Below are positions 42,601-54,000 of a DNA stretch of 64,000 nucleotides, one piece after another. The stretch comes from Halichondria panicea (taxonomy: Eukaryota > Porifera > Demospongiae > Suberitida > Halichondriidae). The stretch is taken from positions 3,973,047 to 4,037,046 of the forward strand of contig NC_087388.1 of NCBI RefSeq assembly GCF_963675165.1, written 5' to 3'. Position numbers and translations under genes: made by a program. The notes under the pieces are model-generated. The model ran no database searches, was not told the origin of the DNA, and worked only from the letters and a program-made list of their open reading frames with translations. Within the stretch, counting starts at the first letter, position 1. Every line of letters begins with the position of its first letter.

Positions 42601-45600
42601 ATCATATCCAGCCGTAATACACATATAAAATTACATTGAAAACGTTATTTGGGACAGCCAGCACTGGCCGGTAAACGGAATAGCGAGTGGCCGTACTTCA
42701 GGGTGAGTTTTGTACAGTAAACATAGAGGTAGCATTCCGTGCCAAGCCAAATGGCCGGTATATCGAGGTGGCCGTACTTCAGAGAGCCGGAATAGCGAGA
42801 GTCTACTGTAATAGCCTGAGAAACTACAAATTGACTTTGCTTGGCCTAATACAAGCTGTCTGACCACAAGCCACAGTACATAATTATGGCAGTTATACCA
42901 GTACCACTTAACTATACATGCACGAAGTGAGTGGCAAACCTGTGTGATTAAGTGTTACGGTGTAGGCTATTTAGCTATAAAATATATGTGACTCAAATAT
43001 AATATCATCGCTGTGGTTCCTACTCATACAGGTCACTTGAAGTCGGCCCTAAGTGGACAACTACAACTATAAGCAGGTTTCACTGTATATAATTTTAGTT
43101 AACACAAACAGACTTTCATAACATGCTCATGATTTCGTACCTCCTCATCTTCAACAAGACTCAAGCCATTCTCTTCGAGAAGATTTTCCTATAAAAAGTA
43201 AGTGCTTGCATAAGACTAACAGTATACGTTAGCTAATTCACAGTCACAGTCGCGAGCACCATTACAATATTCAACCATTTGTAATATACTACACTGGGCA
43301 AACGAAGCCTAGTTGGGCGTGGCCCACCCTGGACGCTCACGTATGGTTGGCACCACTGCAATGTTATAGGTTTTGTTCCTGTTGCAGAAATTTTGCAGCC
43401 CAATCAGATTGCAGCGTTCAAGTGTTGAAGGCATGGCTTATTAATGAACGAGTCAGTAACTTAGTAATTCTCTTTCAAATCAAAATGCAACAATAGTAGA
43501 CAAGCCAGCTTGACCCAGGAACACACCAGGTCAGTCAGAGCTAGTAATTGGCCCTTGTAGTAGAAAATGACTTGGGCCTTAGCTAGTGGCATGCAAAATT
43601 GACTCGATTATACGCCCACCCATAATGAGCATGCGCAGTTAGAGTAATTGGCCCTTGTATAGTAGATAATGACTCGGGCCTTAGCTAGTGGCATGAAAAA
43701 TTGACTCGATTACTGTAATAACGTCGTTAAAATTAAACATGTGTGTGTTCCAGCTCAACGGACCATCAGCGTTATAGGCTTCTAGCCACATTGTCTTGGA
43801 TTTTGATTCGTGGATTTGCCGCTTTATCGAGCTATATATGACTATGGATGCCAATGACCAGCTGATGTGCTCTACTATACAGTTTGTGTTACATAATAGC
43901 GGCTTATGCCAATAAGCCTTTGATAATAGTAGAAGCCACATGCACATGTACAATACACTAACTATGAATATAATTTTCAAAACAGTATGCGGTTAGCAGT
44001 TGCAACAGCTCATGAATATCATTATGCAGGAAATATTAGTGCAAGAGAGCACATACATGCGGAATGCTAAAAGCTACAAAGGTGCCAAGTATAGGATATA
44101 CCACACCTAAGAGGAGGATATGCACCCATATATCCTCCGCTACCGTGGTTACTCCGAGGCAGAGCCGAGGGGTATGTAACCACGGTAGCGGAGGATATAT
44201 AGGGTGCATATCCTCCGAATAGGTGTGGCATATCTGACTTATACCACGTGACCGCAGCACTATAAAAGGACCTCCCCCTAGCAACAATTCAATCACGATG
44301 CAGACTGCAAAAAAGAACGAGACTATGCCGAATTTTGCAGCCGTCAAAGAGCTAGTTGAGCAACATGTTGACTCCTACAGATGCTCAAGAGCTTCCTTGG
44401 TCCAAGCGTTGACCATTCGACGTCCCTTACTGGAGTTGCAAGCTCTTCTTGGATAAAATGTATCTAAACCGCGCCCATGGACCCATGGAAGCTTAGCCAT
44501 CTTGTTGAAGAGCACCTTCCGTGTTTCTGCCGTCGCTTTGAGTCTTAGTACCGTCAAGCATGGCTCTTTTCTCTTTGCTTACTTTCTTGAACAAATGAAA
44601 AAACTAAAAAACAACTTGAAAAACTGTGCATGTCTGGGGCTGTATGCTAATATTCTATATATCCTACAGCTGTTGATCAATGAGATCAATTTGTGGTGAC
44701 GTAAGTGTGGTATAATCTTAGTTATAGACACTAAGTTGATAAGATCTACATGGGAAGTACATGGGAAAAGTGCCTCAGAGCAGGTATACTATGGGACTTA
44801 GTATACCTACAACTTACTTAGTATACCTAGTATCCCGTTAGAAGCCCTCCACCACTTACGCTTGGGATACTAAATCAGTGCCTTTGGGCTTCTAAATCCC
44901 TAGACACCTCCAAAACAGTGTCTATTATTTAATGACTATTGATCAGATATATAGCATTATTATGCCTCGGGGCATAGCCGCAGGATGTATACAGTTAAAG
45001 CTGACCATGAATGTGTTTGCATGTAATAACACAACATACCTTTTTGTCTAGGTACCAAATTTTTTGTTGTAGAATCCATTTGTTACTCTCATCCATAGCT
45101 TCTAAAACTCCTTCTGAATCCCTCCTTCGAATAGATAGCATTAATTGTGAATTTTGAGAATCTAAACTCCATTCTGTTACATGAACTGAGGAGCCAGTAG
45201 ATTCCGAGTCATTAGAATGATCAGTGGCACTATAATACTCAAAGTCATCGTCACTGTCATCTATACATGTGCATGAGAACAACAAAAACTATAAAACGTG
45301 TATAACTGTGAGGCCACCCCCTTTTTGCCTGCGAAAAGGGACTGGTATATACACGAGTGATAAACTTTAGCCTCAATTACAGACCGCCCATATTTCTGAT
45401 AATATTTTTCAAGGGCCAATATTTCACCAATAAAGCCACGAAAATTTCAGCACAAAAATGCATGTTCAAGGCCATGCACTCCAAGTGATACTCTGGTTTC
45501 TGGTCTGGAAGTTTGCATGTGGGCGGGAGGCTTTTGTCATTATGTCATTGTTTGTTCTACCTTTAACTTTATGTGTTTTGCAAATGAATAACATGGACCA

Positions 45601-46398
45601 TTGTGCGGACTGCGTAGTGAGATAGAAATCCAAGATTAAAACTGATGCAGGTGGTGGACCCAGAAACCAGAGTATCTATAGAGTATCACTTGGAGTGGCC
45701 CAATATACAAATCCGCAAAAAAATTGCTAAAAAAATTCTATGTGAAATGCATAAAAATTAATGGCCAATTTGCGAAATTTTTTTGACCCTTGAAAATTAC
45801 TCGCTGCTATACGGTAGTATAAGCACGTGAGCATTTGTGCTGTACACATTTGTGCTGTACACATTTTTCTGGTTGCGTGAGATATAGATAGCTTACTATT
45901 TATGCACCTATCAATGCAAACCCTACCCCCCCCCCTCCCAGGATAGGGTGCACGTGGGCTGGGATAAATTTGCTTCCCATAATTATATATATAGGGTGGG
46001 GCTTTTGTAAGTCTGTATGCTATACTAAGCAGCTACAAGTCAGTATAATTATCATAATTATGGATTGTCAAATCCCGTGGTTTGGGAGGGGTATTGTAGT
46101 GAAAAATACCCCTCCTGGGGAGGGGAGTTTACAACTCCCCAGTGACAAATCCCCACCCTATCCCGGGAGAGATGGGGGTGGAGATTTGCATTGATAGGTG
46201 TTGCAATAATACCAAAAAAGGCATGGCCTGGGTGGCCTAGTATATATGACTGTATAGATTGATGGAATCAACTGGATATAGCTTACACCAACACCATTCC
46301 GGCCGAGACTGTCATTAATAGATCTACATGCATGTATTCATAGTCATAGATAATTTACCACTTACTTTTAGCTCCATCTAGGCTACGCTGTTCATTCC
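39700..46398 (-). CDS. 5' exons of the giant SecA-like gene
   Basis: Four upstream exons fit by splice signals and phase: 46366-46398, 45040-45260, 43141-43188 and about 39760-39982. They encode an acidic, Ser-rich region (DDSDDDFEYYS), then a segment with LEAMDESNKWILQQKIWYL, then ENLLEENGLSLVEDEE. The phases run 1, 0, 0 and open into the frame of 39973-39713. The junction from this frame to the 1777-codon frame lies between about 39690 and 39800 and is unresolved; a CTAAC branch-like motif lies near 39755. The first exon with the start codon was not found; it should lie between 46.4 and 48.0 kb. Confidence 0.55.
41114..41323. mobile_element. MITE, CCGTATAGCG family, subtype II
   Basis: Starts CCGTATAGCGGGTAATTTTC and ends GAAAATTACACGCTATACGG, flanked by TA; ACAAAATATTCGTGG blocks repeat inside. 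Near-identical copies lie at 47593-47787 and 52877-53086. Confidence 0.85.
41423..41776. mobile_element. MITE with CCGTAAGACCTCGATTT ends
   Basis: Inverted termini CCGTAAGACCTCGATTTAAG and TAAATCGAGATCTTACGG, flanked by TA. The interior has two GACCCTCYAAATATGCGACAC blocks in direct repeat. No ORF. Confidence 0.75.
42390..42808. mobile_element. Pogo-like MITE with CAGTAGACTCTCG ends
   Basis: Inverted termini CAGTAGACTCTCGTTAATCC and GGAATAGCGAGAGTCTACTG, flanked by TA. Internal GGCCGGAATAGCGAGGTGGC-like blocks repeat in both orientations. A diverged copy lies at about 48573-48922. Confidence 0.75.
43544..43729. repeat. Two-unit tandem repeat, 93-bp period
   Basis: GTAATTGGCCCTTGTA and the following 70 nt, through GACTCGATTA, occur at 43544 and again at 43637 with few differences. 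Confidence 0.8.
44093..44237. repeat. Long near-perfect hairpin (about 60-bp arms)
   Basis: The arms at about 44093-44151 and 44174-44237 are complementary apart from small mismatches, with a loop of about 22 nt. The arms include GCGGAGGATATAT and GTAACCACGGTAGC. It could be a foldback transposon or a source of hairpin RNA. Confidence 0.75.
44261..44456 (+). other. TATA box and 52-codon ORF, possible gene fragment
   Basis: TATAAAAG at 44261-44268 is followed 30 nt later by ATG at 44298 and an ORF to 44456. Its residues FAAVKELVEQHVDSY resemble the N-terminal segment of second-largest RNA polymerase subunits, especially POLR1B/POLR3B type (LV..H-[VI]-[DE]-S-[FY]). The similarity ends after about 30 residues. 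It looks like a captured promoter plus first-exon fragment rather than a whole gene. Weak evidence. Confidence 0.3.
45470..45700. mobile_element. MITE with GGCCAxTCCAAGTGATACTC-type ends
   Basis: The left end (GGCCATGCACTCCAAGTGAT) and right end (ATCACTTGGAGTGGCC) are imperfect inverted repeats, extended inward by CTCTGGTTTCTGG and its complement. The termini recall the GGCCACTCC elements at 26267 and 62063. Confidence 0.6.
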
Positions 46399-48060
46399 CT
46401 GAAAACCATGATATGATTCTATTCATAGTAGATCTATACCACTGGACTTATTGTGTCAACATAGACCTTCGAGAGGTTTCAAGTTTCAAGTTGAAGAATC
46501 CACGTCCATGTATGGAAAATGTTTTGCCTTGCACAAGATTCCACCGGAAGAATCTGCAGGCGCATGCGCGGAAATAATTATTTCGCGCATGCGCCTGCAG
46601 ATTCTTGGGCCTGGAATCGAGGCTAGCCCTACAGCTACAATCATGCAGAACAGACAAAGTATACACAGAGGAATACATGTACGTAATACCTCAAGCATGA
46701 TGGTTAGCTAGGTTAAAGGACAATGCTCAGCTTGTTCATGCTCACAACGACCACTAAAAATAATTTTTCAGGCACGTCAGTCTCGATGGTTCTTTATACA
46801 GTCTTCGCTGCATTTGTACTGTAAGAATTACAAAAAGCAGTATATAGAACGACAGACAGACAATATTAATGCGTGGTTTGGATTGGGACAGAGGTATACA
46901 GCGTTCAAATTAACAGTTGATGGGGGGAATTGGTGGGTATATAGTGCGGATGAAGTTGTAGTATATAATTGCTGACAAGGGTATAATATTATAGTCAATG
47001 GATGTGGGTCGGATTAATTATAAGGTGATTGCTTAGATAACCAAGTTTAGTTTGTTAGATAACGGGCCATTGCAATTTATATTTAGAGTAGTGTGTAAAG
47101 TGATGTCGGACTGCATCAATCAATGTGGCTGACGCTATAATTATATATTCCTTTCACCTAGTATATCATCTCTATTGCGCAACGCACCCAAAAACCCTGT
47201 CATAGCGACAAATTGTGCTCAATTCTCTTCACGGTCTCTCTAACCAAGGAAATCGCGCCTCTCATAAACGCCTCACTACTCGGTTTGTTTGGCCAGCATA
47301 CAGTGCATCCAGCTTAGAGAGTAGATTACCACACATTTTGTAGTAGCTGTACTTCCTCTATGCTTATTCCATTGCTGAGATAACACTGAAAAACTACGAT
47401 TTTCTACTGTTTTGATGACATCAGCAGCTTCAAACCACAAACCAATGATGCTTTAATCAACCACAAGCCTAATTAAAAGTGGGTGTACAATAACTGTACA
47501 CCCACTTATGTGGTTAAGCGAAAGTCACCGCCAATTTAGACACTCGAAAATTACTATAATTATTATACATAATTATATAATTATACAGTATATACTGTAT
47601 AGCAGGTAATTTTCGGGGGACAAAATATTCGTGGTTCAGCAATATTGAACATTTCGTGGGTAATATTTTTGTGGTTGGAGCTTGCACTGCAGGTAAAGGT
47701 AGGCAAGGTCGCTTCATTCGTGGGTAAAATATTCGTGGTCAGACCTCCACGAATATTTTGCCCCATGAAATTACACGCTATACAGTATTCAAGATCATCT
47801 CTCGCACATGCATCTGTTCCTCTTCCCTAACACTCTACAAAAATACTGTTTTACAAAATCAAAACATGCCTCATGCCATTAATCACTCGGGTGTTTGTGG
47901 GATTTGTTGCATTGGCCTGCATGCGTGCGATTTCCTGGCCAATCCTATAGCAACTTTCCAAAGGTTTTGCTCAGACTCCAACAATATAAACAATAAACTT
48001 TATAACAAATGCAAGCACATTGACATACAATAATTAGTGCCCAATAATTTTAATCAAAAA
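46399..48060. other. Spacer between CNOT2 and the giant gene
   Basis: It should hold the promoter and first exon of the giant gene, which I cannot place. It contains a long palindrome at about 46549-46605 centred on AATAATTATT with two GCGCATGCGC cores, a fragment resembling the end of the 62399-63124 element near 47300, and a subtype II MITE at 47593-47787. Confidence 0.5.
47593..47787. mobile_element. MITE, CCGTATAGCG family, subtype II
   Basis: Ends CTGTATAGCAGGTAATTTTC and ATTACACGCTATACAG; the interior matches 41114-41323 closely. Confidence 0.8.
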
Positions 48061-51000
48061 TCAGTTCATGCCCGGAGCTTGGAGTGAAACTCCGTGCTGT
48101 GGCATTTGAGGCCTGTCCTCCAGTTTATCGTATTCTACATGGAACTCTTTGTGTGTCTTCCTCCATGATTGCATGTCAAAATAGCAGTAAGTACCTTCTT
48201 CATAAGTGGCTTCTTGTTTGTTTGGTTTCATACCAGGAGCTCGTGTAATCCACAATCTCTGTTCTTTATGGTACCTCCAGTCTCTGGAATAGCTGCAGTG
48301 GGACCGGACGAGATAAAGGAAGCTACAGATAACTGTTATATTATAGTGCACACTTAAATACATGACAAACATTACATTGTGTGTACATTACATTGTACAA
48401 ACATTCAGAAAGCTATAGAGACTTTGGGAAAGTAGAGTTTATATCCCACAACCGAACGGCTGTCTTAAGTACATGACAATGTTAATGTATATATAATAAT
48501 ATATTATATAGTGCTAAAAATGTATGCGTACTAATAACTATGTGATACTATATACATGTAACTAATGCTATGTACAGTAGACTCTGGTCACCCTTGGGAC
48601 AGTGCAGCTTGGCCGGAATAGCGAGGTGGCCGCATTTCAGAAAATTGCCGCAACTAAAAAACAACCCTACCTCGAGGGATAACGAATCATTATGCTCTCT
48701 ATTAAAATGTAATCCTGTTAAACCACACCCAAAACGTCATATTCGGCCGTAATAAACTATTAAAATTTGGGGCAGCCAGTAATGGCCAGTATACAGAATA
48801 GCGAGTGGCTGCATTTCAGGGCGAGTTTTGTGCAGTAAACATCTATATAGCTAGCAATCCGTGCCAACCAAATGGCCGGAATATCGAAGTGGCCGTACTT
48901 CACGGAGCCAGAATAGCGAGCTATCATGCTGCATATTTTGCATAGCACAATTAATGGGCTTTTAGCCCAATGAAATTGTGGCATTTGAAATTACTTATAG
49001 TCGCATAAATGAACATTCACGTAATGTTTCCCGAGCCTCAAAAGGCATAATTATAAGTATAGTTGTATTGTATTTCTTGCACTATCCACTCACAGTTCAG
49101 CAGCAGCCAACATTTGCAGCAGGTCTCCCCCATTACTATAGTAGAGGTAGAACAAGAGATCCTCATTGTAGCGGTTCAGGCGTATTGGGGCCAGCTAAAG
49201 GAGTGGAGAGTGCATGCATATTATATATTATATATATAATATACCGTATTACTAGAATGTTTTGCGAGTATCAAACATATGCAAACTTTGCGGGGGTTGA
49301 TCAAATCGCAAAACCTAAATTAGTATTGGTAAATACACACGATCCTTGCCAGAACACAATTTAATTTTTCTGCTGATTTGGCTCATTCGCAAAGGTTTTT
49401 CATCAGCACAATATTCTAGTAATACGGTATGCAGTCCTGATAATTATAATCATGAACGTTATCTCTATAGTAGGCAGTGTAAGGCAATCCTACAAGCACT
49501 GTGTAAAATGCATGATCTAATGAAGAATATAATTATACCACACGTATACTATCCCAACTAATTGATCTCGTTGGTCAACAGCTGCATGTAGGATATATTA
49601 TACCGTATATCGGGTTTCGAATGTGAGGTTAATCGATTGCAAATGACCCTGTACAAAGCCTGATTGCGTTTCTAACTAATGCGAATTGCATGCAAAGAAT
49701 GGGAAATAACTCGTAATTCGCAATTGAAACAACGTCACATTTGAAACCTGGATATACTGTAGCAGTCTACAGTCCCTGAGCATGCACAGATAGGCCCTGA
49801 TAATGTAGTGCTTAGTTTCTCAATTAGTAGGCGTAATTTCAAGGCAAACACCTGAGTGGGCGTACATTCGAGACCAAACTATTGTTTTTCGAAAATAATC
49901 CCATCCCACGTATAGCTACTACAATTAGGGAGCCATAATATCTGAAGAACACGGATAAATACGGATATATATACACGCTGTATGCTCCATGCACAGGCTC
50001 AAGTGTTGTCGGTAGCCTTAAAAACTGAAACCTAAGTTGTAGCAATTCAGCTCACACATTGTACACTTGTATTCAAGTACCTTTTCTCTCACAAACGGAT
50101 GAACAAGGTATTCTTGAGGTACACTGTAATCTGCAGGTAAAAGAAAAGTGAACACAGATACACGTACCGTGTACCACATTAATCACAATAGTTCAACTAA
50201 TGGCTTTTCATGGAATGCGCCCTAATATAGAGAGTTTTAACACATGCACTGACCAATGTCCTGCGGTCTACAGGGAGCATCAGCCCAAGGTGAGGCGAAC
50301 GTGTTGTACAGGCTCCTGCGATTAATGGAAAGCATACAATGTTTTAGTTGTAGACAAAAACTCAAAACTCGCTACAATAAAATAAATGTATGTAGTGATA
50401 TGAAGCTAGGCATAATCATATAATTATAATTATACGTACAGTAATTTTAAGCAAAAAAATGCACACACAAGTTTGATAATGCACGGAGCCATTGAACATT
50501 ACAATGTAGTACTCTAACTGTACATACTCTGGGGAGTTAAGGTTGAGGCCCAGAGTGGTGAGGTCACTGCAGGGAGAGGGGGGCATAACAAAAAAAAGTA
50601 TACACGATAGAAAAACGTACACATTGAGTCGTCTACTGCACAATTTATGCAGTGAACAGAACGAAACAAAAATGGTCAATAGCAAACAGAACATGTACAT
50701 GTACATTTACTGCATGACTCATAACACAAACCCTGATTCACATTATTATTCCACCCCCCAACATACACACCACACACATACATTGTACGCTTACCTTCCA
50801 AGAGCCAGGGCAACTAGGTTGGGGTCACTGTCTGCTCCTCGTATAAAAGTAAGTAGACCCATAATCCCAAATTGGTCCTGCACCATTCCAGGAGGTATGG
50901 ACACTGTCGCTACAAGGAGGGGAAACATTATGGGATACATGTACACGTACATGTACGTACGTACTTAGTGAACATATTACAGATCAAACAGTATCAGCAT

Positions 51001-54000
51001 GCTGAGTGGCAAAAAAGACACTAGCTAGATACTGCATGCTCTTTGCCAGCAAGGCAATTAACGAGGAAAGGGGCAGGGCGACTCGAAACACTTTCTTGAA
51101 AACAATGAACAGTCATCGAGTTAGCTCGTGAAGAAGTAGAAAAATAGCCGACCATGCAACTAGTAAACTCAGGAATTTTTCTTTCTTGACGACTAAAATC
51201 GGCTATGACCACAATTTTTGCAATAAAAGTTTTGCCATCAAGTTAGCGCGTTCTGATAGCTAGCAAGCGCTGTAGTAGTTACTTATGAGCAGTGCAACAG
51301 TAAGACACATAAAACAATGTCACAAAACAAAAAAACTCATGAATAATTCATAAGCAAACACTGCATCGTAAGTTTCGTAACCTTAAGGCGCATATGTTAC
51401 TTTTGATTGTTTTCAGCCTTTCCAACTAAGCTTGGATCTGTGGCATTCAAAGTACCCACATGCACGTACACAGTTGAACAACAAACAAGCCAAAATAGCA
51501 CTAGCAACAGCAGTAGAGTATACAATGTAAATGTATCAACTGTACATTGTAAGTTCACTCACTGGCCTGATAGCTTTTCCTGGCAGAGCTCTTGGGTGGT
51601 CCAATGGGGGCAGCTGCTGCAGTCCTGGGAGTGTGTATTGAAGGCAATGTCAGAAAGCACACAATAATTTTTGATACTATTACAATCTGACCGGCTAGAG
51701 GTAGTGTTCTATCCAACTAGAAAGTCATGTAGCAAAGATTAGTTAAATGTGATGATTAGGTACTCATGGTTGCTATGATCTACAATCCTTGGGCACTGTT
51801 TAGGAAGTTCTACGATTGAAGCCCTGAGGGCTTAGTAGAAAGAACCCTCACTACATTCGGATGCTACAACTAGCTCTTTGGGCTTCTAAATCCCATAAAA
51901 CTTCCTAAACAGTGTCTGACTATTATTTAGTTGATAGTTGATGCTGCAGATATCCTGCAAATACATGTACGTGCATGCATTCGTAACTAAAGAGTGGGAT
52001 ACATGCAGTGCATAATTATAAGTGATAGAAGATGCCCACCACCTTTCCTTGTTGGAACCGGGAGCAGGATCGTAGGAGAGAGTCGCCCGTGTCTCTGTGA
52101 CAAACAATGATCACGAATCATCACAATGAACGGCACAGGACGAGTGTGTACAACACATGCATATTATTGTACTGTGCATAAATTTAACGCTGTCATATAC
52201 ACAGTGTAAGTGCCAACTGCAGGTGGATACTATAATTATTGCACCTTGTAGCTACAAATAAAGCATAAATGGCCAAAACAGTGCATACCTGGTAATGCAG
52301 CACTTGACATCATCTGTACAAAAAAATATAAACGTGAAGCAGACTTTATATAGAGACAACTGCACTGGATGTATTGAATTGAGTAGCCATGCACTCACTA
52401 AAGCAAAGCACGTACCGACATTGTGGTCTTGCTGTCAGTAGGAGTCTCAGGATGATCTGCAGGACCATACAAGTACATGTAGCACAACGCTCATTCAGAA
52501 TAATGGACAACAACAAACTACTATAACATTATTGTACATGTATGTATAAGTTTAGCTTAAAACTAAACACCTAAACGAATTGTACACACACAGTAGACAT
52601 GCACATATTGGAGAAACAAAATCGATTGTAGAATGTACTCATGCATGTATATAGAGTACAGTTTTAGAGACGAAACAAGAACCTGGGTGTTACGATTTAT
52701 GAATACATGCACACTCACCGCTGGACTTGGTGGTGGTCCCGGGTAGGGCGGGAAAGTCTTCGCTGGTCATCTGGAACCCAGGAACACTCTCACTCTTGCT
52801 AAGACCAATGGCTGCAAAAGAAACAAAAATGGGTAAAGATCATCAACATAACTTAACAAAATTGATCCAAACTTACTACAGTATAGCGGGTAATTTTTGT
52901 GGGGCAAAATATTCGTGGTTTTCATGGTTGGAGCTCTGACCACAAATATTTTACCCACTAATGAAGCGACCTTGCCTACCTTTACCTGCAGTGCAAGCAG
53001 CAACCACGAAAATATTATCCACGAAATGTCTCAATATTGCTGAACCACGAATATTTTGTCCCCCGAAAATTACCCGTTATACGGTATTATACTGCTGAGG
53101 CTATTAAGCATAATTATCTCAGAGCTACAGATAATCATGTGTACATCAGAAATGTTTCATATAAAGTTGCAATTCAGATACGGACAGACTGAGGATACCC
53201 AGTTAACAACCTCGCCATCAGAAGAAAACCCCCAGTTATTTGAGTAACTTGGGAAGCTACATGCTACAATGTAAGACGACTGTTTCACTCACGTCCACCA
53301 TATCCAGGTCTAGAGAGAGTGTTTGAAGACATGAGACCACCAGAGCTGTCATGACGCAGTCTGGAGCCAGTGGAGAGGACGGGGAAATCCGAAGGATCAA
53401 ACCCTTGACTCTGGAGCTCTGACACTGGGGGGGTGTGATGAAATGAGCATACTGATCAATGCGTAGTACCAAGAGTAGATAAGAGTAAGAGTGTTGAACT
53501 GCTGTAGTAATCGTGGAACCGCATTTGCCTTAACATGCGTCATCACTGTCGTCACTATTCAATTAATGAGTGCTGTTAGGTAAACTGTGGTCTGTGGTTT
53601 GTAGCACTGAACTGTGCAATCACAGCGTGTGCGGTTTCTGGGAAGTGTTGCTAACATAACTACCGTATATGCTTGATCAGGAGCCGCGGCTACTAAACGT
53701 TTCATTTTGCTGGAAGAGGAGGCTACAATTCAAGAGGGGCTACCAGAGGAGGTACGCCAATGTCAAAAGGTCACTAATTAAAACATCACGTGGGCTTATG
53801 TTTTACATGTAAAACTGAGTTTACCCTCGCACCCCAGGGTTTATACACCACCACTAGCAGCTTCATCCTCTTCATAATCATAGCAGAAATCAGTTGAGCT
53901 ATCGCGCCCCAGACGAAACAGCTTGAGAGAAGAGATCTCAGATTTAATTGCAACCTTTGACCTTTGATTGCATTCTTCGAAACCACAAGATATGGAAAAT

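Larger units (their letters stand above)
39985..43140 (-). other. Transposon-filled intron of the giant gene
   Basis: Almost the whole intron lies between CAGTGAAACCTGCTG at 40038 and a complementary AGCAGGTTTCACTG ending at 43085, both beside TA. This suggests one 3-kb pogo-like element with later insertions at 41114-41323, 41423-41776 and 42390-42808. I find no transposase frame. Confidence 0.5.
43189..45039 (-). other. Intron of the giant gene with nested features
   Basis: Contains a two-unit tandem repeat (43544-43729), a long hairpin (44093-44237), a plus-strand TATA box with a short ORF (44261-44456), and a minus-strand 60-codon ORF at 44557-44375 that overlaps the end of the plus-strand ORF and has no recognisable family. 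Confidence 0.5.

Noticed and set aside
44375-44557. 60-codon minus-strand ORF inside the giant gene's intron
   Set aside because: It overlaps the plus-strand TATA/ORF region, shows no recognisable motif, and no acceptor or donor ties it to the giant gene's phase.
46451-46711. Overlapping ORFs on both strands near a GCGCATGCGC palindrome
   Set aside because: Both frames cross a transposon-type palindrome and read as complements of each other; no splice structure or motif supports a gene.
50543-50968. 141-codon plus-strand ORF
   Set aside because: It lies opposite CNOT2 exons 12 and 13 and their intron, has no family resemblance, and is a shadow frame.
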